Of a stretch of DNA of 8,191 bases, positions 1 to 4,419 are shown piece after piece. The notes under the pieces are model-generated. The model was not told the origin of the DNA, made no database searches, and saw only the letters and a list, made by a program, of their open reading frames with translations. This stretch comes from CAZUNB01 sp964622235 (GTDB taxonomy: Bacteria > Patescibacteriota > Saccharimonadia > Saccharimonadales > JAGPDM01): positions 1 to 8,191 of the forward strand of contig CAZUNB010000044.1 of assembly GCA_964622235.1 (NCBI GenBank). The letters are read 5' to 3'. The position numbers and the translations under genes were made by a program. Each line of letters starts with the position of its first letter. The first letter of the stretch is position 1.

Positions 1-278
1 CTCCTCCTGTCGTAGAGACACCACCGGTTGTCGAGACCCCAGTCGTCGAAACTCCTCCTGTTGTCGAAACTCCAGTTGAGGTAACGCCTGTTGTCGAAGA
101 GCCAGAGCCAGTTGTAGAAGTGGTCGCAGCACCAGTGCCAACACCAGCTCCAGCTCCGGCAATTCCTAAAACTGGCGCTACTGCCTCAGCAGTACTTGGT
201 ATCAGTACTACCGCTGGAACATTCGGCTACCTACGACAGAGTCGTCGAAAACTTTTGAAAACGTTGCTAAATAAGTAG
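1..278 (+). CDS. C-terminal end of a Pro/Val/Glu-rich surface protein with PKTG-type anchor (5' end outside window)
   Basis: Partial gene; the reading frame begins at base 3 and ends with TAG at 276-278. The visible 91 residues start with a low-complexity tract built on PPVVET units, encoded by imperfect 18-bp repeats, then an Ala/Pro stretch, then IPKTGA, a moderately hydrophobic segment (about 20 residues: SAVLG..TTAGTFGYL) and a basic tail (RQSRRKLLKTLLNK). This order (PKTG motif, hydrophobic stretch, positive tail) is that of LPXTG-like sortase or membrane-anchored surface proteins, with Ile in place of the first Leu. The Pro-rich tract would be a wall-spanning or spacer stalk. A strong terminator follows 22 bp downstream, so this is the last gene of its transcript. 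A second, broken copy of the same 3' end lies at 1767-2085. The N-terminal domain that would give the function is not in the window. Gene reality is near certain; sortase dependence is an inference. Confidence 0.85.
   Translation, partial: PPVVETPPVVETPVVETPPVVETPVEVTPVVEEPEPVVEVVAAPVPTPAPAPAIPKTGATASAVLGISTTAGTFGYLRQSRRKLLKTLLNK
101..140 (+). repeat. Direct repeat, copy A (best-conserved block of the duplicated module)
   Basis: 39 of 40 bases match 1911-1950. It is part of a larger duplicated module (surface-protein tail, terminator, DUF4190-like gene) spanning roughly 60-640 and 1876-2450; outside this block the copies have diverged, mainly at third codon positions. Confidence 0.85.
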
Positions 279-299
279 TACAGTTTACAAAGAGTATTG

Positions 300-330
300 A
301 CTCGCACTGTATCAGAGCAGTGCGAGTTTT
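300..330 (+). terminator. Rho-independent terminator of the PKTG surface protein
   Basis: A perfect 9-bp stem, ctcgcactg (301-309) against cagtgcgag (318-326), with an 8-nt loop and a TTTT run at 327-330; A300 can extend the stem by pairing with T327. It lies 22 bp after the stop codon. A related hairpin sits at the same place after the second copy (2109-2139). Confidence 0.9.
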
Positions 331-355
331 GCTTACTATGATGAACTGTTACTAT
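326..355 (+). promoter_or_regulatory. Probable extended -10 promoter for DUF4190-like copy A, leaderless
   Basis: The -10 element TACTAT at 350-355 is preceded by TGT (extended -10, TGN). The -35 region falls on the T-run and TTTTGC after the terminator and is poor. The ATG that begins the paralogue-matching peptide (MNPE) is at 362, six bases after the -10, so transcription would begin at or next to the start codon. The same geometry recurs in copy B (2135-2163 and ATG 2170), which supports both. Confidence 0.45.
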
Positions 356-361
356 ATGGTA

Positions 362-640
362 ATGAACCCTGAAATCGATAACGAAACCCCACAACTTAAC
401 GATAGCAACCCGTTGCCAAATAATCAGCAGCAACAACTGGTCGTAAGCCAGGTAGGCAATTCAGCCCCGACCCCAATAGCAAATGCAATGATTCCATATA
501 AAAATAAGAATGCGCTTATCGGCTACTATCTTGGTTTCCTTTCACTTCTTTCACTACTCGTTGAAGTATTTTTATTTCAGCCTACATTTTTAGTCTTTTG
601 GAGTTAGTCGAGGTCAGTAAAGATCCAACCCACAAGCTCG
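362..640 (+). pseudogene. DUF4190-like small membrane protein, copy A, frameshifted and truncated
   Basis: This copy is paralogous to the intact gene at 2170-2556: both begin MNPE, have a Gln/Asn/Ser-rich head, and share PYKNKNALIGYYLG before the first membrane segment. The frame then breaks. Comparison with copy B indicates one base lost in the T-run at 569-573 (copy B has TTTTTCATT where A has TTTTTATT). After shifting to the frame of position 601, the match resumes: SIFISAYIFSLLELVEVSKDP against AIFFIPAYAFSIIGLIAVNKNP in copy B. The unshifted frame runs to TAG at 605-607 with an unrelated tail. The corrected frame continues past the expected middle of the domain directly into NusG-like sequence (next entry), so the second membrane helix is missing. 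An ATG at 320 is in frame, but the start at 362 fits the paralogue and the promoter. The right boundary (about 636-660) is uncertain. The frame break could in principle be a sequencing error; the NusG junction could not. Confidence 0.75.
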
Positions 641-841
641 GCTTTGCTGAAGGCGAAGTCGTTGGTATTATCGACGGTCCATTCAAGGGCTTTGATGGTA
701 CAGTCAGTGAAGTTGACTCAGTTAAAGGTAAGATTAAAGTGTTAGTCAACCTTTTTTGGTCGAGAAACTCCTGTTGAGCAAGATGGTCTCCAGGTTAAAA
801 AATCTCAATATAATATACTTATTGCTTGCATTCATAACTAA
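641..841 (+). pseudogene. nusG: Remnant of the NusG C-terminal KOW domain, frameshifted
   Basis: Read from 661, the sequence gives VVGIIDGPFKGFDGTVSEVD then VKGKIKVLVNLF. After removing one T from the six-T run at 752-757 it continues GRETPVEQDGLQVKK. This is the signature of the NusG/Spt5 KOW domain (usual form: IDGPF..F.GTV.EVD...K.KV.V..FGR.TPVELDF.QV.K). NusG links RNA polymerase to ribosomes or Rho; here the whole N-terminal NGN domain is missing, so this cannot be a working copy. The frame as given stops at TGA (775-777); the repaired frame stops at TAA 839-841. It follows the broken DUF4190-like copy in one frame, so the two fragments were joined by recombination or deletion. A functional nusG must be elsewhere in the genome. 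NusG identity is secure; how it arrived is inference. Confidence 0.85.
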
Positions 842-854
842 TACATGCTATTAT
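826..854 (+). promoter_or_regulatory. Promoter of the 134-residue gene at 893
   Basis: TTGCAT (826-831), 17-bp spacer, TATTAT (849-854), with the spacer ending CATGC (extended -10, TGN). The leader would be about 32 nt. It belongs to the set of very similar promoters at 2567, 5663 and 7063. It overlaps the end of the NusG remnant. Confidence 0.7.
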
Positions 855-892
855 AGTTTTGTATCGAATAATTAATTAAATGTAAGGATAGT

Positions 893-1297
893 ATGGATAA
901 AAATAAACAAACCGGTGAGCAACAAAGAGAAGCTGAGGAAGAAAGAGCTAAATATGAGAAACAAAAAGCTGAAAAAAAACAAGCGCATGATGAGCTAAAA
1001 AGATTTGGCAGTATGACCCCGCATGAGAGAGAGTATGTAGAAGCACACTCTGGACTAGTATCTCAAGTTAAAGGCAATAAAGAAGTTCTGACGCTTGTAG
1101 GTGTAACGGATCCGAAAGAAATTAGGGCTATTGGAGCTGTAATGGTTGATATTGGACAAATAAACGATACAGTAGAAATGCTCGTTAAAGCAGGTAGAGG
1201 CCAAGACCCAGATGGTATGGCTGCATTGGCTAGGGTGCGGCATGATTTTGAAGTCGCGAACAAGGTGCCTGATTGGGTTGAGACTCCAATAATATAG
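893..1297 (+). CDS. Small protein of unknown function with charged coiled-coil N-terminus
   Basis: 134 residues, not recognised. Residues 1-40 are strongly charged and helix-forming (EEERAKYEKQKAEKKQAHDELKRF), a likely coiled coil. Residues about 45-125 look like a small folded, mostly helical domain (TLVGVTDPKEIRAIGAVMVDIGQINDTVEMLVKAG), and the tail ends DWVETPII. There is no signal peptide, membrane segment or cysteine, so a cytoplasmic or adaptor-like protein is the simplest reading. The start is supported by AAGGA at 884-888, four bases before ATG (short spacing), and by a good promoter at 826-854. The protein shows no clear similarity to the other unknowns in the window. The only hairpin downstream is at 1493-1529, about 200 bp past the stop. 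Confidence 0.8.
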   Translation: MDKNKQTGEQQREAEEERAKYEKQKAEKKQAHDELKRFGSMTPHEREYVEAHSGLVSQVKGNKEVLTLVGVTDPKEIRAIGAVMVDIGQINDTVEMLVKAGRGQDPDGMAALARVRHDFEVANKVPDWVETPII

Positions 1298-1490
1298 ATT
1301 GTTTGTTTAATAAACATCATTATTAAATGTTATTCTAAGGATGTTTCATCTTCTAAAAAAGCACACAACGATGGAGATGTACAAAGACAACAGACACTAG
1401 CTGATCTTAGTAACACGCCTGGGCGCTGAATTACCAAAGAGGTATAAAATGGTTTTTAATCTAATTTAAGTATTAGGTATCTTTATCAAC
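1298..1490. other. Gap between gene 893 and the 1493 hairpin; no intact gene seen
   Basis: No supported gene. Past the TAG at 1295-1297 the same frame stays open to TGA 1427-1429, and its last part reads like coding sequence (KDVSSSKKAHNDGDVQRQQT), so the 893 gene may once have been longer or another small gene may have decayed here; this is weak. A 7-bp inverted repeat, ATTAGGT (1472-1478) and ACCTAAT (1489-1495), overlaps the first bases of the larger hairpin that follows. Confidence 0.4.
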
Positions 1491-1769
1491 CTAATTTACT
1501 CCCGAAAACAAATTTTTCGGGAGTAAATTTAATATTGGATGGTTATTAGGCGTTGCAGAGTATAGTCTGATAACAATTGTTATTAAGAATTTTAGAATTG
1601 ATGCTTTATGGCTTTCTTCATAAGCTAAAAGTTGTAGAGAGGCTAAAGGAGGATGAACCATTTGAGCGGGAAAAGCTTTAATAGTATCAGCAGTTTTTTC
1701 ATCAAGTTCTCCAAACACCAATAAGGCCTGTACTTCATCTAAAGAAATCGCTACTGATAAGTGTGACAC
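1491..1769 (-). pseudogene. Minus-strand open frame, probably a truncated gene fragment
   Basis: 92 codons from a GTG at 1769 to TAG at 1491. The translation looks like real protein: ISLDEVQALLVFGELDEKTADTIKAFPAQMVHPPLASLQLLAYEESHKA then a hydrophobic stretch LKFLITIVIRLYSATP. The plus strand is full of stops here. Against an intact gene: the GTG has no good ribosome binding site, no promoter lies upstream, the sequence upstream of it is antisense to the Pro-rich repeats of the next gene, and the last codons are made of the 1493-1529 hairpin. It is best read as the 3' part of a gene whose 5' end was lost at a rearrangement point near 1767. The family is not recognised. Confidence 0.4.
1493..1529. 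terminator. Strong 16-bp hairpin, probable bidirectional terminator
   Basis: A perfect inverted repeat: 1493-1508 pairs with 1514-1529 around a 5-nt loop (CAAAT). The core is CTCCCGAAAA / TTTTCGGGAG flanked by A/T-rich arms, so a U-rich run is present inside the descending arm on either strand. The T-tract outside the stem is weak. It could end the transcript from the 893 gene, a leftward transcript through 1491-1769, or both. The putative minus-strand ORF stops exactly at its left edge (TAG, 1491-1493). Confidence 0.6.
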
Positions 1770-2085
1770 GCTACGGTGACACCAATTCCACCAGTCAAAC
1801 CGCCAGAGCCACCAACACCGCCGAAACCACCTGTAGAGCCACCTGTAGTAGAACTACCAGTAGAACCTCCTATTTGAGACACCGGTCGAAGTAACACCAG
1901 TTGTTGAAGGGCCAGAGACAGTTGTAGAAGTGGTCGCAGCACCAGTGCCAGCCCCAGCTCCAGTGAGTATCCCAAAAACGGGTGCAACTGCTTCAGCCGT
2001 CCTTGGCCTTGGAACAACCGCCGGAGCATTTGGTTTCTTGCGAAGAAGTCGTAAAAACCTTATGAAGAGCCTGCTTAAGAAATAA
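1767..2085 (+). pseudogene. PKTG surface protein tail, copy B: 5'-truncated and frameshifted
   Basis: The upstream frame reads TVTPIPPVKPPEPPTPPKPP and so on, a Pro-rich stalk, until TGA at 1875-1877. One extra base in ATTT at 1872-1875 explains the break: the next frame reads ETPVEVTPVVEGPETVVEVV, then an Ala/Pro stretch, IPKTGA (PKTG anchor motif), a hydrophobic segment and a basic tail (RRSRKNLMKSLLKK), stopping at TAA 2083-2085. It matches the C-terminus of the protein at 1-278 closely, and bases 1911-1950 are identical to 101-140 at 39 of 40 positions. Upstream of 1767 the frame meets TGA (1764-1766) and the sequence becomes the opposite-strand fragment, so the N-terminal domain is missing. 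A non-functional remnant, unless the frame break is a sequencing error and the 5' end has been relocated. Confidence 0.75.
1911..1950 (+). repeat. Direct repeat, copy B
   Basis: Partner of 101-140, offset by 1810 bp; the one difference is A for C at 1919. It encodes the segment ahead of the Ala/Pro stretch and PKTG motif. Strong local conservation amid diverged flanks could reflect gene conversion or selection on the stalk. Confidence 0.85.
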
Positions 2086-2108
2086 CGCAGTCTTTACGGA
2101 AACATCAA

Positions 2109-2139
2109 CTCGCATTGCTGAAAAGTAGTGCGAGTTTTT
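2109..2139 (+). terminator. Rho-independent terminator after PKTG copy B
   Basis: Stem of 11 bp including two G-U pairs, ctcgcattgct (2109-2119) and agtagtgcgag (2124-2134), GAAA tetraloop, then five T (2135-2139). It is homologous in place and outer stem (CTCGCA..TGCGAG) to the hairpin at 300-330. Confidence 0.9.
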
Positions 2140-2163
2140 GTTTAATGCACGAGCTGCTATTAT
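2135..2163 (+). promoter_or_regulatory. Probable extended -10 promoter for DUF4190-like copy B, leaderless
   Basis: The -10 element TATTAT (2158-2163) is preceded by TGC. A 17-bp spacer puts the -35 at TTTTTG (2135-2140), inside the terminator T-run, so it is weak. ATG 2170 begins six bases after the -10, giving essentially no leader. There is no Shine-Dalgarno sequence upstream. Confidence 0.5.
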
Positions 2164-2169
2164 TTTATG

Positions 2170-2556
2170 ATGAATCCCGAACTAGAAAATAATCAGACAA
2201 TACAGAACAGTGAAGCCAGCTTAGCGCCTGGAAGCGGAGCACAACAACAAGCCAACACTTCAGTCAATAGTAGTAATCAAATATCGGCTGTCGAAACGTT
2301 GGTGCCTTACAAGAATAAGAATGCGCTAATCGGATACTACCTCGGCGTCGCTTCGATTGTTCCATTTTTAGGTGCGATATTTTTCATTCCTGCGTATGCG
2401 TTCAGTATTATTGGCTTAATTGCAGTTAATAAAAATCCTCTGATTAGGGGTAAAGTCCACGCCATTGTCGGGATAACACTTGCCAGCTTACAATTGGTCG
2501 GCTTAATTGGTTTTGCAGTATTTGTTGTCATCGTTGACAAATCAAATCCATACTAG
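2170..2556 (+). CDS. DUF4190-like small membrane protein, intact copy B
   Basis: 128 residues. Residues 1-46 are a Gln/Asn/Ser-rich, probably disordered cytoplasmic or exposed head. Residues 51-86 (NALIGYYLGVASIVPFLGAIFFIPAYAFSIIGLIAV, split here as two hydrophobic stretches) and 97-122 are hydrophobic. The layout YYLG...(15-20)...AFSIIGLIAVNKNP...GKVHAIVGITL matches the DUF4190 style, in which two or more membrane helices flank a short polar loop with a Gly-rich second half. The function of the family is unknown. The start is taken at the second ATG (2170) rather than 2167 because copy A has only the equivalent of this one and the -10 lies six bases upstream. The gene directly follows the PKTG tail and its terminator in both copies, so the pairing is old. 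The next promoter begins 11 bp after the stop. Confidence 0.85.
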   Translation: MNPELENNQTIQNSEASLAPGSGAQQQANTSVNSSNQISAVETLVPYKNKNALIGYYLGVASIVPFLGAIFFIPAYAFSIIGLIAVNKNPLIRGKVHAIVGITLASLQLVGLIGFAVFVVIVDKSNPY

Positions 2557-2566
2557 AATCATTACA

Positions 2567-2595
2567 TTGACAATTATAAAATCTTATGCTATATT
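2567..2595 (+). promoter_or_regulatory. Strong promoter of the 412-residue gene
   Basis: Perfect TTGACA (2567-2572), 17-bp spacer ending TTATGC (extended -10), TATATT (2590-2595). The leader is about 50 nt and A-rich, opening TTACATAAATAAC, similar to the leader of the gene at 7132 (TTACATAAAAAC). Confidence 0.88.
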
Positions 2596-2652
2596 AATTA
2601 CATAAATAACTAAAATAAATAGAAACTAAAAATATAGGAATAAGACATAATC

Positions 2653-3891
2653 ATGCAAGAACAAATATCAGATCATTCAACAAGAGCTGAAAAGATTAAT
2701 AATATCTCTACTCTTCAGACTGAGGCCGCAGAAAGAGGAGGCCCTGACAGCGAAACTGATTTACAGCTAACTGTGCTTAAAGAGATAGGTGACGTAGTTG
2801 ACGGCATCGAGCTGTCGGATTTTCTAAACAATGATAAGGCGCTACGGATTGCGCAGTACGATGAAGATGGTCGACAGAAAGGTTTTAATACAGTTAAAAT
2901 TGTTGAAACTGAGGAGGGTGATGAGGGGCGTGATCCATTAGTTACTTACATCTGGGAAGACGGTGGTGGCATGTTTAGAGAAGCCTCAATCGGTGAGTCT
3001 GTTTTCAAAGCTTTGTACGCAGATTCGGTTGTCGACAGCGTAGCTCGAGTAGCTACTCACATTGGAGAGATTGATGATCCGAAAATTTTTTCAGATATAT
3101 TGCTGGCTGTTTCACCAGAACTAGCAGATGATAATGACGAAATGGCTCAGCTGGAGGATAAGTTATTCACGAGCATTGCAAGAAAAGCTGCAGAAGAGGG
3201 TTCAACTGATATCAAAACTTTTGATTTAGCTGAAGATATGCTCGATGCCATTACGGATGAAACTCTTGCGCAGGTAGACTTAGAAGCCATAGTTGATGGA
3301 GAAATTTATGATAGGGCCATCGAATATCAGTCGAGTAAAAATGTTTTAAGCCCATCGATGGCAAAAAGAGTAGCTGGAAATGTTGGAAAAGCAGCTGACT
3401 CTATTCGAGGCAATTATGACCGTCTTGATGAAGCAGATAAAAAACGATTAAAAAAAGGCACGGGGGTAATTGTCTCAATGGTAGCTCGGGAGTTGCTTAC
3501 AAGGAACATTGGATCAAACGCGAGTTTTATGGAAGGTCTTCAGAATGGTGATGCAATAAAGCAAAGTCTGCTTGATCTTGCGCCCGATAAGGACGCTTCA
3601 CAAACTGAAAATTTCGTTATAGATAGGGTATTAAACATGGTTAGTGATGCAGCGTTAGGCGTCGATTATTTGCGAGAAGCACTTCCTGATGAAGAAGATA
3701 GATTTGGTGAACGAGGCAAGGCAAGTACGTTACTAAGACAGTTTGCCACCATAATCGGAAATCTTCCAAATATTGATATCCCGAAACAGCCGGGCAGCGA
3801 CACCCACTCTATTGGTAACACTGCAAAAATGGTTCGTGCAGTTGTTTCTATGAATAAGATCCGTAGAGACATCGAGCAGAAAGACAACTAG
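2653..3891 (+). CDS. Acidic 412-residue protein of unknown function
   Basis: Not recognised. The protein is rich in Asp and Glu, has no cysteine, signal peptide or membrane segment, and should be soluble. Residues about 1-35 are polar and probably disordered. Residues about 38-125 form a mixed segment with likely beta strands (GFNTVKIVETEEG, PLVTYIWEDGGGMF). From about 120 to the end it looks almost wholly helical, with repeated short amphipathic helices (SDILLAVSPELADDNDEMAQ, DLAEDMLDAITDETLAQVDL) and a more basic stretch near 255-275 (DEADKKRLKKG). The C-terminus is basic then polar (MNKIRRDIEQKDN). The start ATG 2653 has AGGA at 2636-2639, farther away (13 nt) than usual. It is transcribed from the promoter at 2567; a small frameshifted gene follows after 9 nt and was probably cotranscribed. 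Shared promoter design with the genes at 893, 5734 and 7132 suggests joint expression. Confidence 0.88.
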   Translation: MQEQISDHSTRAEKINNISTLQTEAAERGGPDSETDLQLTVLKEIGDVVDGIELSDFLNNDKALRIAQYDEDGRQKGFNTVKIVETEEGDEGRDPLVTYIWEDGGGMFREASIGESVFKALYADSVVDSVARVATHIGEIDDPKIFSDILLAVSPELADDNDEMAQLEDKLFTSIARKAAEEGSTDIKTFDLAEDMLDAITDETLAQVDLEAIVDGEIYDRAIEYQSSKNVLSPSMAKRVAGNVGKAADSIRGNYDRLDEADKKRLKKGTGVIVSMVARELLTRNIGSNASFMEGLQNGDAIKQSLLDLAPDKDASQTENFVIDRVLNMVSDAALGVDYLREALPDEEDRFGERGKASTLLRQFATIIGNLPNIDIPKQPGSDTHSIGNTAKMVRAVVSMNKIRRDIEQKDN

Positions 3892-3900
3892 ACATAAAGC

Positions 3901-4150
3901 ATGGCTAATTTATCAAGCGCGAACCCTGAAGAAAACCTCGCTTCGTTAGCTCTTGCTGACAATATGAAGGGTGGGCTTAACTGGAGTCGATCAAAGCGAC
4001 ATTAATTCTGCAATAGAATTAATAAGCACTTTAGGTAACCGAGTAACTGAAATTGAAGAACGAGCAGAAATCATATGCAAGTATAGACAAACAGGTAAGA
4101 GTAAATATTTGCCTATTTTTAAGTTAATTTTCTACAATAGATTAAACTAA
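3901..4150 (+). pseudogene. Small gene downstream of the 412-residue protein, broken by one frameshift
   Basis: ATG 3901 opens MANLSSANPEENLASLALAD then NMKGGLN and meets TAA at 4003-4005 after 34 codons, the last part being implausible (WSRSKRH). One base out (extra base, or two lost) between about 3970 and 3983 restores a clear coding frame: GVDQSDINSAIELISTLGNR then VTEIEERAEIICKYRQTG, continuing to TAA 4148-4150. The restored protein would be about 80 residues, helical and acidic, like its upstream neighbour, from which it is separated by only 9 nt. The restored stop overlaps the rpmA stop on the other strand, and a weak hairpin (4093-4098 with 4109-4114, then ATTTTT) lies before it, so the true end may have been earlier. 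Either a recent pseudogene or a base error; an unusual programmed shift is not supported by any slippery heptamer seen. Confidence 0.6.
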
Positions 4151-4419
4151 ACGACGTTGACTTCGGTGCGTCGAACTTTTGCGCCAGTGAAGTGGGTGAT
4201 TCGTTTGCGTTTAAATTCGACGACACCTTCGCGAATAGCGAAAATACTGTGATCGCGACCATATGAAACGCCGTCACCAGCAATTTTGCTGCTGCCGCGC
4301 TGACGAACGATGATGTCCCCAGTTTGAACGTGTTGACCGCCGTAAACCTTGACGCCGAGTCTTTGTCCCGGACTATCGCGATTATTTTTACTTGTGCCGC
4401 CTGCTTTAGTTTTACTCAT
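4147..4419 (-). CDS. rpmA: 50S ribosomal protein bL27
   Basis: 90 residues, normal length for bL27. It shows the family core in order: KAGGTSKNNRDSPGQRLGVK (residues 5-24), YGGQHVQTGDIIVRQRG (26-42), then GDGVSYGRDHSIFAIREGVV. bL27 sits at the large-subunit peptidyl transferase centre, where its flexible N-terminus reaches the tRNA ends. The protein starts MSKTKAGG with no extra N-terminal leader of the kind cleaved by Prp in Firmicutes. The C-terminal 20 residues (HFTGAKVRRTEVNVV) are more divergent. The ATG overlaps the TGA of the upstream methyltransferase (ATGA), and a consensus AGGAG lies inside that gene six bases before the start, so translation is coupled. The usual partners rplU and obg are not adjacent. 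No clear terminator is seen after the stop. Confidence 0.97.
   Translation of the reverse strand: MSKTKAGGTSKNNRDSPGQRLGVKVYGGQHVQTGDIIVRQRGSSKIAGDGVSYGRDHSIFAIREGVVEFKRKRITHFTGAKVRRTEVNVV

Noticed and set aside
3..110. Tandem 18-bp units as a CRISPR or minisatellite
   Set aside because: The units are codon-level repeats of PPVVET in a coding frame, without spacers; they are a protein stalk.
227..436. Minus-strand 69-codon open frame over the first terminator
   Set aside because: Runs through a terminator hairpin and two plus-strand genes; no start signals, and composition is not protein-like.
1298..1429. In-frame extension beyond the stop of the 893 gene (readthrough or lost C-terminus)
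   Set aside because: Only about 28 residues look coding and the intervening sequence is A/T-rich with unlikely residues; no evidence for stop-codon readthrough. Kept only as a note in the gap entry.
1751..2029. Minus-strand open frame with Gly/Ser/Thr-rich tract
   Set aside because: It is the antisense of the Pro-rich stalk repeats of PKTG copy B; the Gly-rich appearance is the complement of Pro codons.
4093..4120. Terminator for the small gene at 3901
   Set aside because: Six-bp stem with one G-U pair and a 10-nt loop; too weak to list on its own, although a T-run follows.
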